DNA of 10,235 bases from an uncultured Chitinophagaceae bacterium (GCA_937897585.1 CALCNY010000262.1:1-10235), one strand, 5' to 3'; numbered from the stretch's first letter, positions 1 to 6,615 are shown. Notes: generated by a model from the letters alone, not told the origin. Translations and numbers: made by a program.

Positions 1-616
1 GATGTTCGAGCGTAATTTCCAACGAATCATTAATTAGAAAGTAGTAACTGAATTGTGACTTTTGAATGCCAACAACAGTAGATGAACTTTCAGTTGAGCT
101 GAAGCTCGAAGTGGTGAATGTTTTCCAAGCGTTTTCATTAGCACTATCCAATCCTTCAATAGCGACAGTTTTAAGAATGTCTCCAATTTCTAGGTCTTCA
201 ATTGCCTTTGTCATTCCATCAGCAAGGGTAATCAACGTGCCATAAACAAGGCATCCGCCAGTACCTCCTGTTCCGCCAGTACCGCCTCCAGTTCCCGGAT
301 CCGTTGTACCACCTCCTGAAGTTGTGGTTGTAGTTCCGCATCCATCAAGACAAACATTTTCCCAAAGGCCACCTTTGAGAATTTGCAATGCCATCATTCT
401 TGAATTTGGAGAAATGCCTAAACGGTAATCTCCTTCTTTTACTTCTCCATTTGGGTTTATAACCCAATACAGAAAACCTCCAACCAATAATGGATAGTGG
501 CCAGTTTGACCGGGGCTTGAACCCACTCCGCCATCAAATTGTTTTCTTCCTGGAACGACCTGATCTGAATTCAAATCAACAACACCCTCCACTTGCTTTG
601 CAGCTATTTTCTCCAT
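1..616 (-). CDS. Fibre/spike-like protein with a Hint (intein/Hedgehog-type) domain, partial
   Basis: The gene starts at ATG 616, 22 nt after the preceding stop, and runs off the left edge after 205 codons. Residues 1-12 contain K-Q-V-E-G, resembling the K-Q-I-E-G start of the fibre gene before it. Residues 38-88 (W51, then NPNGEV, EGDYRLGI and W85) resemble the small beta modules of phage fibre proteins. A Gly/Thr linker (about 95-121) leads to Cys122. From there CLVYGTLITLADG, then IEDLEIGDIL, matches block A of Hint domains, which cleave or splice themselves using an N-terminal Cys. Residues 202-205 (TLEH) fit the block B TxxH motif, with H205 the last full codon in view. The C-terminal half, including the His-Asn end that would separate splicing from cleavage, is outside the window. 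I infer a virion fibre that processes itself. The Hint call is well supported; the fibre role is inferred from neighbours and N-terminal modules. Confidence 0.8.
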   Translation of the reverse strand, partial: MEKIAAKQVEGVVDLNSDQVVPGRKQFDGGVGSSPGQTGHYPLLVGGFLYWVINPNGEVKEGDYRLGISPNSRMMALQILKGGLWENVCLDGCGTTTTTSGGGTTDPGTGGGTGGTGGTGGCLVYGTLITLADGMTKAIEDLEIGDILKTVAIEGLDSANENAWKTFTTSSFSSTESSSTVVGIQKSQFSYYFLINDSLEITLEH

Positions 617-638
617 TTATTAGTTATTTAGGTTTGAA

Positions 639-1556
639 TTAGTATGAGTAGTTTACTACCAAATCATCTGTGGTTTCAGTGATGTATGGAACATTGAAAG
701 AGACGTTTCTTGAACCTTGCGTATTGGTTACGTTTTTCACTCTCACGCCATTGAAAAAAACATCAATTGCAAATCCCAACTTTGGTGTTTGAGTTAGGGT
801 AACCGCTATCGCGGTTCCGGCAGCTCCACTTATTCCCGTGAAAGACTCAGTAGTTTCAGTAAAAGAATCTTCTTTACCATTAGCAGTGGTTTGGGCAGCA
901 GCAGCAGCCGATGCAGCATTATTAGCCGTTGTCTGTGCTGTACTTGCAGCCGTTGCAGCAGAGTTCGCTGTACTTTGAGCATTACTAGCAGCGGTAGATG
1001 CACTATTCGCTGTGGTTTGAGCAGTAGCAGCATTCGCTAACGCAGAATCAGCCGTTGATTTGATTGTGTCAAGATTGACGTTACCTGTAACAGTAATCTT
1101 GTCAAGTTTCCCCTTGTATGTTCCGTTGAAAGCATAGGTATCAGCATTGCTTTCGTATGCAGCTTTAACGGCAGCAGCGGTCAAGGCATTGGTAAACAAA
1201 TCTTCATCCGCAATCTTTTTGAATGTCGAAGTAGAACCAGTACCAGTTGTTACAGCAGTAACAATGTACAATGCCCACTTAGTGTCACCGTCATCATTTA
1301 CAAAAACACGGTCAGTAACTTTCAAACCAGTTAAGGCGTTTCGTGCTGTAGTATCCGCTACGTTGAACGCGTTTTTAGCACCAGTAACCAACGCATCTAC
1401 CTCTGTTTTAGAATAGATGCTCAAATTGGTTCGTGCAGTTCCGGCATTGACATCCGAAAGGTTATTTGCAATTTTTACAACTTGTGCATCTAAAGCTCTT
1501 GTTGCAAGGTCAGCCGACAGGCCTTCAATCTGTTTGATTTTAATGAATTCACTCAT
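639..1556 (-). CDS. Fibre-like protein with Ala/Thr-rich coiled-coil repeats
   Basis: This 305-aa protein has the layout of a trimeric phage fibre. The N-terminus carries K-I-K-Q-I-E-G-L, followed by NLSDV.AGTARTNL and YSKTEVDAL (about 31-56), motifs common in tail-fibre and spike proteins. Residues 60-140 form a beta-rich segment of the kind that reads out as V..DDGDTKWALYIV. Residues 170-228 are an Ala/Thr/Ser/Asn-rich stretch with a 14-residue period (AQTTAN/AQSTAN units), expected to form a long alpha-helical bundle. Residues 240-305 form a C-terminal beta module containing VFFNGVRV, typical of fibre tips that bind receptors. It lies 17 nt after the preceding spike gene and 22 nt before the Hint-containing fibre gene. 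No signal peptide is visible. Fibre identity is well supported by pattern; the receptor is unknown. Confidence 0.75.
   Translation of the reverse strand: MSEFIKIKQIEGLSADLATRALDAQVVKIANNLSDVNAGTARTNLSIYSKTEVDALVTGAKNAFNVADTTARNALTGLKVTDRVFVNDDGDTKWALYIVTAVTTGTGSTSTFKKIADEDLFTNALTAAAVKAAYESNADTYAFNGTYKGKLDKITVTGNVNLDTIKSTADSALANAATAQTTANSASTAASNAQSTANSAATAASTAQTTANNAASAAAAAQTTANGKEDSFTETTESFTGISGAAGTAIAVTLTQTPKLGFAIDVFFNGVRVKNVTNTQGSRNVSFNVPYITETTDDLVVNYSY
873..1022 (-). repeat. 42-bp tandem repeat inside the fibre gene
   Basis: Residues 179-228 of the fibre protein form four units beginning AQ[TS]TAN, at residues 179, 193, 207 and 221 (the last incomplete). Each full unit is 14 residues, so 42 bases. 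The period suits two heptads of a coiled coil, so copy number should set fibre length. The DNA copies have diverged at synonymous and Ala/Thr/Ser positions, which suggests selection on the protein rather than a recent expansion. Confidence 0.7.
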
Positions 1557-1573
1557 GGTATGTTATTTTTATT

Positions 1574-1996
1574 TTAGTTTTTTATTAGGGTTAAATGCTT
1601 GATGTAAACATGGTCTGTGGGCTCTAAATTGAAGCCCCCATGCCAGTTTAATGTGCCTGAATTGATATCAAAAGCACTGTTGATTCCATAATCATAAATG
1701 GCTCCATTTACCACCATGAATAATCCTTCTGGATCAGTTGTATTTACATTGACAGAAAACTGAGTTTGTCCACTAACACTTACTGCCATTGGTATCTTTT
1801 GCCAATCAGCTCTCCAGGTGCTAGTGTCTGTTCCACCACCTCCAGAAGAAAGGTCTCCTTGTACGTTGTTAATCCGGTAACTCTCGCCACGGATAAGAAT
1901 TTCATCATTGATTGGGTCGCCCAATAACTCCAGGATTTCACGCACCGTGAAATTCTTTTGCTCTCCAGTTCTGATATGTGTTAATGAGAATGCCAT
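1574..1996 (-). CDS. Small spike/receptor-binding-like protein
   Basis: This 140-aa protein begins at ATG 1996. An N-terminal part (1-48) with FTVREILELL looks like a short helical attachment or capping segment. A Gly-rich hinge (51-55) follows, then a beta-rich C-terminal module (about 68-140) with Q-T-Q-F-S-V-N and G-L-F-M-V-V-N-G. That pattern, a strand followed by [FM]-x-V-N-G and a late hydrophobic strand, also occurs in the tip of the next fibre gene (VFFNGV) and in many phage fibre tips. The gene sits between the lysin and the long fibre. Its ATG overlaps by one base (TAATG, 1998-1994) with a stop codon that is in frame only if the lysin frame shifts by -1. Role in host recognition is inferred; there is no catalytic motif. 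Confidence 0.65.
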   Translation of the reverse strand: MAFSLTHIRTGEQKNFTVREILELLGDPINDEILIRGESYRINNVQGDLSSGGGGTDTSTWRADWQKIPMAVSVSGQTQFSVNVNTTDPEGLFMVVNGAIYDYGINSAFDINSGTLNWHGGFNLEPTDHVYIKHLTLIKN

Positions 1997-2099
1997 TACT
2001 TTTTCTTTATCCAGTTTTTATAGATGTATCGCCCCGTTAGGAAAATCACTGCGGCTGCTCCGAGTGTGAATCCTCCTGTGACGAGTAAATTTTTTTTTT
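1996..2099 (-). CDS. Alternative -1 frame of the lysin: transmembrane anchor without its own start
   Basis: Reading minus-strand codons from 2097 gives 33 codons and a TAA at 1998-1996. The product starts KKNLLVTGG and continues through a hydrophobic stretch (GAAAVIFLTG) to a basic end (KNWIKKK), a convincing single membrane segment. The frame is closed just upstream by a TAA formed with the first A of the run, and it contains no ATG. It can therefore be made only as a -1 extension of the lysin. Its stop overlaps the next ATG as TAATG, the same junction used at 9018 and 4598. Either ribosomal or transcriptional slippage on the ten-A run makes an anchored lysin, or one base is missing from the run in this sequence or strain. 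Confidence 0.6.
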
Positions 2100-2549
2100 A
2101 GCTATGTCCAAGATGTTCTCATAGTTTTTTATGAGTCCGTTCATGTAAGAAGTGCGGTTATCTCCATTGCTCTCAGAGATGTATGGACTATGCGCAATCT
2201 TATTTGCATACTGCTTGTAGTCTTTTGCTACAGCGTGTGCAGAAGGGTAATTTTTCGAAATCAACCGAGCAAAGTCATAAAAGCTATCCTGTGGAGATTC
2301 ATATGTTCTGAATTTGAGTTTGTATTGGTTCTGCGCTTGATACACGCCACCTTTCCAATACTCATTTTTGGAGCCACCTGCCGTTATTCCAAAGAAGTTA
2401 TTGTACCTCTTTGAAAGATTGGAAGTACCCCAGGCACTCTCAAATGAACCTTGCGCCAAAATCACCAAAGGATCCATATTGAATTTCTCTCCGGCTTTTT
2501 TAGCGTAGTTATAATTATCTACCACGTATTGTTCTGTTTTGATGCTCAT
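2046..2549 (-). CDS. Glucosaminidase-type peptidoglycan hydrolase (lysin)
   Basis: This is a glucosaminidase (GH73/FlgJ-like), predicted to cut the glycan chain of peptidoglycan for cell entry or lysis. With the start at ATG 2549 the protein is 167 aa. The core begins with NMDPLVILAQGSFESAWGTS (24-43), in which E37 is the expected catalytic acid. NNFFGI (50-55) is the usual second motif, and SPYISES (121-127) lies where the family has its Tyr-containing loop. I chose 2549 because it forms an ATGA overlap with the stop of the gene before it. An in-frame ATG at 2585 would add 12 residues overlapping that gene. No signal peptide is present. In this frame the tail after the A10 run (2090-2099) is short and polar. 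A -1 shift there would give a transmembrane anchor instead. Confidence 0.85.
   Translation of the reverse strand: MSIKTEQYVVDNYNYAKKAGEKFNMDPLVILAQGSFESAWGTSNLSKRYNNFFGITAGGSKNEYWKGGVYQAQNQYKLKFRTYESPQDSFYDFARLISKNYPSAHAVAKDYKQYANKIAHSPYISESNGDNRTSYMNGLIKNYENILDIAKKKIYSSQEDSHSEQPQ
2090..2099 (-). promoter_or_regulatory. Ten-A slippery run at the end of the lysin catalytic domain
   Basis: The coding strand has GCT followed by ten A and then TTTAC. The zero frame reads AAA AAA AAA ATT. Adding one A, or shifting -1, joins the lysin to the membrane-anchor frame. Homopolymers of this length promote both ribosomal and polymerase slippage, and they are also common sites of sequencing error. The sequence alone cannot tell these apart. 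Confidence 0.55.
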
Positions 2550-3601
2550 ATTTGCTCTAATTGAATGAATCGTCTTTCTACCCATCGAATTTTATTATCA
2601 ACGGTTCTGAACTGCAAGAACTCAGCTTTGCCAGTGTTCAATCCCATGATATATTGCCCCAAGATGGTATTGGGTTCTGCCACATTGATTGCAACAAGTT
2701 GATCATTCAAAATGGGTGTTCTAGACCTTGTTAAAATTCTAGGCATAGGCATTCCTTTTAATGTGAAATAATCAACAGGTTTCATCCAACCTGTGGCGTT
2801 TTTTGTTTTGGGATAGGTATCCCACATAGTTTTATAATAAGAGAAAATCTCTACATAGTTCGATGAGCTAGACACCCAGTAGGTGTAGCGTTTTTTGTTT
2901 TGATTTTTGTATTTGGTAGGTGCATATTGAGCACGTACTACAAATGCTACTTCAATGAATTTGACATTATTTACGTCATCGAAATACTGCCTTCCCGTTG
3001 CATAACCCAAAAACTCACCAGGTTCAGTGTAGCGAATGATATTCTTTTCTGAAAACACTTCATAGAATGCTCCATGATTGGTAGCATCAGGTGAGGTTCT
3101 AAGTGCCACTGACTTTTTACAAACTACCAATTGATTCGGTTTTGCAAATTGTACTGGAGCTGCGCCACCTCCTGAAGTATCTTTGTTTGAATTGCTGCTT
3201 ACAATGGTTAGGAATTTTTGGTAGTCGCTTGTTGAAAGCTCACTCTGTAAATCATCTAGTAGATTGTTCTGATAGAGATTCTTGTATGCTTTTGAGACAT
3301 TATCTAAATTGGTAACAGTTCTTGCCGTATCTAAAACTGAGGATGTGTTGGTCGTGTCCATACTCATCATCCAACTAATCCCTGAAGGATTCATCGCAGA
3401 ACGTAGAGCCATGGCTTGACGAACATCCGGATTGTCATCTGCTTTAGATTGCGCATCATTTTTATTAATGCCTGCAATCAAATTTTTGCCCAAGCGGTAA
3501 GTCAAATAAATTCCACCAACCACCAATAGTCCATTGATGAGTTTGGATTGATTATTCTCAACCACTTGAATGATGCGTTCTTTAGTTCCTTGTTCTGCCA
3601 T
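2546..3601 (-). CDS. Membrane-anchored structural-type protein with SH3-like modules
   Basis: This 351-aa protein starts at ATG 3601 and ends in an ATGA overlap with the lysin. It has a single membrane segment near the N-terminus (about 21-36, LINGLLVVGGIYLTYR), followed by positive residues. Residues 56-134 are helical and end in a segment around KAYKNLYQNNLLDDLQSEL, which resembles one annexin-type repeat. After a Gly-rich hinge (143-147), residues about 158-255 look like a bacterial SH3-like domain (VALRTSPD, EFLGYATG, YWVSSSS). Residues about 290-350 look like a second one, ending in IRWVERRFIQL. SH3-like modules often bind cell wall, which fits its place directly before the lysin. I infer a membrane-embedded virion protein that helps penetration. 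No enzyme motif is seen, and the domain calls rest on pattern only. Confidence 0.65.
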   Translation of the reverse strand: MAEQGTKERIIQVVENNQSKLINGLLVVGGIYLTYRLGKNLIAGINKNDAQSKADDNPDVRQAMALRSAMNPSGISWMMSMDTTNTSSVLDTARTVTNLDNVSKAYKNLYQNNLLDDLQSELSTSDYQKFLTIVSSNSNKDTSGGGAAPVQFAKPNQLVVCKKSVALRTSPDATNHGAFYEVFSEKNIIRYTEPGEFLGYATGRQYFDDVNNVKFIEVAFVVRAQYAPTKYKNQNKKRYTYWVSSSSNYVEIFSYYKTMWDTYPKTKNATGWMKPVDYFTLKGMPMPRILTRSRTPILNDQLVAINVAEPNTILGQYIMGLNTGKAEFLQFRTVDNKIRWVERRFIQLEQI

Positions 3602-3612
3602 GGTGATATGGT

Positions 3613-3786
3613 TTACAGCATACTTTTGATTTTCAATTTCACTAACGGCATCTCAATCTTTTTCGAAATGGTGATGAGCTCCTGAAGAGTGAAATTGTTT
3701 GCAATAGTTTGCAATGCTTTTTGTGCGTGTCGGGCTTCTTGGTCAGATGCCACCTTGACTGAAATATTTACATCTTGATTTGCCAT
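3613..3786 (-). CDS. Small conserved-type protein of unknown function, 57 aa
   Basis: The frame opens at ATG 3786, 2 nt after the stop of the coiled-coil gene, and ends at TAA 3615-3613, 11 nt before the next ATG. Its protein begins MANQDVNISVKVAS and contains FTLQELITISKKIEMPLVKL. It has a polar N-terminal half and an amphipathic helical C-terminal half with a net positive charge. It fills the only otherwise empty stretch of the array with tight spacing on both sides, the main reason to accept it as a gene. No membrane segment, metal site or known motif is visible. A minor capsid or scaffold-type role is possible but unsupported. Confidence 0.65.
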   Translation of the reverse strand: MANQDVNISVKVASDQEARHAQKALQTIANNFTLQELITISKKIEMPLVKLKIKSML

Positions 3787-3788
3787 GA

Positions 3789-4598
3789 TTATGCGCTTTT
3801 TGTGTTTGTATTTGCTTGTGGTTGTGTGATGAAGTGAAGGATGCGCTGCATAGTGCCACGGTCTTTTTCAATCTCCGATAGCATCAAATACATCGTACCC
3901 AATTCCTGATTATTCAAGGATTGAATGAAGGAAGTAATCATCTCCAAAATGGTCTCACGTTGTGTGTCTTTTGGTTCGCCTTTACTTTCTTCAATTCCCT
4001 TTGCCTTGTCTTCATCGGTTCCGGCAAGGAAATTCATTGCTGCCCCAACGGGCGTATCGGTAAAGAACTTAGCAAGCCCAGGAAGTGCCATTCCAATAAT
4101 GTTAGAATAGTACTCGACTTGCTTTTTGGCTTCAATGGTGTTTTGCATATCCTGAACTTGAAACTCCAAGTCCTCATTGATAGCTTGTAATTTTTGAAGC
4201 TCTGCACTCATGCGTTCCAGTTCACGAGAGCGTTCCATTTCAGAGAACTTGCGCTGCACGAGATCGTTTACTTCCGCTTCTCCCAGTCCTGAATAACCCG
4301 ACAGTGATTTGGGAATATCTTCGTCAGCATCCGTCCACTGAAAAGTTTTTGACCATATCAAACTTCCTGTTTCCAGGTCTTTGAATTCTACTCTTACCTT
4401 GTCAGGATTTTCAGATTTATCATAGCTTCGAACCAATTCCGAAAAGTTTGCGATGGTTGCTTGTTCAATGCTGTTTAGCTTTTTACCGTTGCGATAAAAG
4501 CTAGCATTAAAAGCCACATTTTCGTGTCCCTGTTTCGGGAAGGTTTTTATCATCTTTTGGCTTACCTCGATGACATGATAAATCTTTTTCTTTTTCAT
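3789..4598 (-). CDS. Coiled-coil protein of unknown function
   Basis: The protein is 269 aa, and its ATG shares a base with the stop of the gene before it (TAATG at 4598). Residues 1-90 look beta-rich (YHVIEV, VRVEFKDLETGSLIW). Residues about 108-163 are a strongly charged heptad stretch (RSRELERMSAELQKLQ and onward), a clear coiled coil. Residues 164-192 are hydrophobic and rich in Gly/Ala (NIIGMALPGLAKFFT), more like a membrane-associated amphipathic helix than a classic membrane span. Two further helices follow (213-258) before a polar end. The pattern would suit a scaffold, a vertex base or a membrane-capsid link in a virion. I do not recognise the family. Confidence 0.6.
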   Translation of the reverse strand: MKKKKIYHVIEVSQKMIKTFPKQGHENVAFNASFYRNGKKLNSIEQATIANFSELVRSYDKSENPDKVRVEFKDLETGSLIWSKTFQWTDADEDIPKSLSGYSGLGEAEVNDLVQRKFSEMERSRELERMSAELQKLQAINEDLEFQVQDMQNTIEAKKQVEYYSNIIGMALPGLAKFFTDTPVGAAMNFLAGTDEDKAKGIEESKGEPKDTQRETILEMITSFIQSLNNQELGTMYLMLSEIEKDRGTMQRILHFITQPQANTNTKSA

Positions 4599-4921
4599 TA
4601 TTCCTTGACGATTTGTATGAATTCAATGATTGGATAGGTGTCAACCTTTTCCGGCAACTCAATTGCTATTAGCCCACTGAATTCTTCCAGGCCTTCTAGT
4701 GCGTTTTGAGCCGCTGTTATTTCTAGGCTATTGGTATCTGAAATGATTCGTGTACCAATTGGCAGAACAGAAGCATTGGTGAGTAACAAATACTCATTGT
4801 ATGCTTCAATTTCGTAGCGTTGTTTTGGGGATTTAGTTACCACAGTTTTGAAACTCTGTAACTGAATTCCTAGCTCACGCTGTTTGTATTGCTGATGGAT
4901 GTGATTTAGATGATCGAACAT
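4598..4921 (-). CDS. Small beta-rich protein of unknown function, 107 aa
   Basis: The ATG at 4921 lies inside the end of the preceding gene (16-nt overlap), and the TAA joins the next ATG as TAATG, so translation is probably coupled on both sides. The first 30 residues are helical and polar (HLNHIHQQYKQREL). Residues 36-107 alternate hydrophobic and polar residues as strands, including YLLLTNASVLPIGTRII and a final IIEFIQIVKE. There is no membrane segment, signal peptide or catalytic motif. Being in a row of beta-rich proteins, it may be another small capsid or vertex component, but that is inferred from position only. Confidence 0.6.
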   Translation of the reverse strand: MFDHLNHIHQQYKQRELGIQLQSFKTVVTKSPKQRYEIEAYNEYLLLTNASVLPIGTRIISDTNSLEITAAQNALEGLEEFSGLIAIELPEKVDTYPIIEFIQIVKE

Positions 4922-5451
4922 AACTGGTCAGGATTTGATTGTTCTTCATATTCATCTTCGTCATCCATGGGATTGGGACATGAGCAGTCTTCTGTTTCAT
5001 TCTCTGCAACAGGTATTTCCTTTTGAACAGTTTCAGTAACAGGCTTATTGCTTTTTACTTGCGGTTTCTCTACGCTGTCAGTGCATCTGAGATATAAACT
5101 CACGATGTAAGGAGCGAATATGTTTGAAGGGCAAGTGTCCAAGTAAACACCAACTACCAATTGACCTGGTAGCAGGTTTACATCGAGCGATTGATATTCG
5201 TGTGTTTCCTCCGGTTCATAGAACGGTTGCGCTGCAACGGCAGCAACAATGGCTTCTTCTTTAAGAGAATTAAACGAGGCGGTGAACCAACCAATCTCAG
5301 GGATGAGTAAATCCGTTCCAATACCACGCACATGAACAGCCTTAAACCCGGTGCATCGTTTCAAATAAGATGGAACCTTATGTTGAAAACGAATGATTTG
5401 CCCAGGTCTATCAACTTGTAAGCGTATGATATTGTACCGTGTTACTCCCAT
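4906..5451 (-). CDS. Beta-rich capsid-type protein, paralog of the gene before it, with an acidic tail
   Basis: This 181-aa protein shares landmarks with the 132-aa product of the preceding gene. PGxxIRF lies at residues 16-22 in both, each has a Gly followed by alternating strand residues near 35-45, and PYxVxxYLxxT lies at 114-124 here and 119-129 there. Residues 1-128 therefore look like one compact beta-sandwich. A low-complexity tail follows (about 129-181), acidic from residue 150 (DDEDEYEE) with Cys at 156, 158 and 178. The tail has no counterpart in the partner. A pair of small beta-sandwich paralogs next to a major coat candidate fits a capsid built from more than one coat-type chain, or a coat plus vertex (penton) protein. 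The paralogy is visible; the capsid role is inferred. Confidence 0.65.
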   Translation of the reverse strand: MGVTRYNIIRLQVDRPGQIIRFQHKVPSYLKRCTGFKAVHVRGIGTDLLIPEIGWFTASFNSLKEEAIVAAVAAQPFYEPEETHEYQSLDVNLLPGQLVVGVYLDTCPSNIFAPYIVSLYLRCTDSVEKPQVKSNKPVTETVQKEIPVAENETEDCSCPNPMDDEDEYEEQSNPDQLCSII

Positions 5452-5459
5452 AGATTGAC

Positions 5460-5858
5460 TTATTTTTCATTGGTGAGCCACAGATATATTTTCACTTCAT
5501 AGGGGTAGCCATAAGCTCCGTAACCATTTTCTGAAACTACTGGAACTTGACCGTCTGTAAAACGTCCTTCCACTGTACTTCCGGCAGCATCCAGTTGCTC
5601 CTCAAAGAAGAAAAACTTCTTATTGGGAGCAACCTGGTTGCCACTGGTTAACAGTTTCACTTCATGCACATCCTCGAATACCTCCTGATTGTTCACTTTG
5701 AGCCCCAACAAGCAACCAGGTACGAAGCGTTCTTCAGGCACAGAAACATAAATGCCTCTGATGCGTGCATATTGCTTATCGGTTTGTGCATTGAATCGAA
5801 TTGCCTCACCCGGTTGAGTGACACGAACTCGAATCTGTTGAAACTTGTGGTTTTTCAT
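5460..5858 (-). CDS. Beta-rich capsid-type protein (compact member of a tandem paralog pair)
   Basis: The 132-aa product starts at ATG 5858, 21 nt after the stop of the coat candidate gene. Strands alternate throughout: FQQIRVRVTQPGEAIRF (6-22), IRGIYVSV (33-40) and EVKIYLWLT (121-129). A Gly/Tyr-rich loop (NGYGAYGYPY, 111-120) lies just before the last strand. It has no helix-rich or membrane segment, and it aligns end to end with residues 1-126 of the following gene. The size and strand pattern fit a single jelly-roll-type beta sandwich, as found in vertex or coat proteins of tailless viruses. That is a fold guess: no database or structure comparison was possible, and other small beta-sandwich families cannot be excluded. 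Confidence 0.65.
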   Translation of the reverse strand: MKNHKFQQIRVRVTQPGEAIRFNAQTDKQYARIRGIYVSVPEERFVPGCLLGLKVNNQEVFEDVHEVKLLTSGNQVAPNKKFFFFEEQLDAAGSTVEGRFTDGQVPVVSENGYGAYGYPYEVKIYLWLTNEK

Positions 5859-5879
5859 GGTGAATTTCTCTTAATAGGA

Positions 5880-6584
5880 TTACGCTTTGATTACAGCAGT
5901 ACCACGAAGGATTGCCTTCAGGTATGAATGGTCAGGAGCATTTGCAGCCCACTCGATATTGAACTCGATGGATTGTTGGTCACGAATGATTTTTGGATTG
6001 TCCAATACCCACAAGCCTTTGAATGTATCCTTACCAGTGGTTTGGAATACTTCGCAAGAAGTGTTTGGGATCAATACGGTTCCGTTGGCTTTGAACTCGA
6101 ATTCACCGTCACGAACATAGTCCGGAACAACATCGTAGTTCACTGTGCCTGGAGAATCATTGCTGTCTCCAACACCACCTAACAATTGGATTCCGTACAA
6201 AAGGAAGTAGTTTCCTTTTTCCAATTTGCCACTTGAAATGTTGCTAGTGCCAACAACTTTGTTGTCGTCATCTTTGAACATTTTAATGACTTTGGAACCG
6301 GTGATTGTTTTAACCACATAGTATGCGGTATCAACAGCCTGCAAACTTTGGTTTGCTAATCCTTGTTGAATTTCTTTTGGAAGCATAGCGATACGCTTCT
6401 CAAACTCTGCACGAGAACGAGAGCCAGTGGCATTCGTTGCTACACGTGTTTGAGTTTGCATTTTGCGGAACAACTTCTTTTTTTCGTTGGGGCCGCTGAG
6501 GTCAAGTGCTTGCAAGAAATCGTCTTCTGACATTGCACCTAGCAAGTTGTACTCGCTGTTTTCGATTTGTCCGAGAGTTAACAT
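5880..6584 (-). CDS. Candidate major coat protein
   Basis: This 234-aa protein starts at ATG 6584. Residues 1-80 are helical and charged (NEKKKLFRKMQTQTR, then FEKRIAMLPKEIQQGL). Residues 84-234 are beta-rich, with strands such as AYYVVKTI, YFLLYGIQLL, GEFEFKANGTVLI, SIEFNIEW and AILRGTAVI. Features that suggest an abundant structural protein are the lack of membrane segment, signal or catalytic motif, few Cys (only C177), and a central place in the array just before the paralogous beta-rich pair. A basic N-terminal arm plus a beta body is a common coat-protein layout. It is shorter than typical double jelly-roll coats (about 270 aa or more), so a single jelly-roll-type or novel fold is more likely if the idea holds. 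The function is inferred from position and pattern, not recognised homology. Confidence 0.55.
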   Translation of the reverse strand: MLTLGQIENSEYNLLGAMSEDDFLQALDLSGPNEKKKLFRKMQTQTRVATNATGSRSRAEFEKRIAMLPKEIQQGLANQSLQAVDTAYYVVKTITGSKVIKMFKDDDNKVVGTSNISSGKLEKGNYFLLYGIQLLGGVGDSNDSPGTVNYDVVPDYVRDGEFEFKANGTVLIPNTSCEVFQTTGKDTFKGLWVLDNPKIIRDQQSIEFNIEWAANAPDHSYLKAILRGTAVIKA

Positions 6585-6615
6585 GATACTGATGATTTAT
6601 TTGATTTGTGAATTA

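Noticed and set aside
830..1033. A 67-codon minus-strand frame within the fibre repeat region, rich in Leu.
   Set aside because: It is an out-of-frame reading of the repeated Ala/Thr codons (GCA/ACT repeats read as Leu/Gln), so its composition is an artefact of the repeats.
2550..2585. A 12-residue N-terminal extension of the lysin from ATG 2585.
   Set aside because: It would overlap the preceding gene by about 40 bases. ATG 2549 forms a standard ATGA overlap and starts just before the glucosaminidase core.
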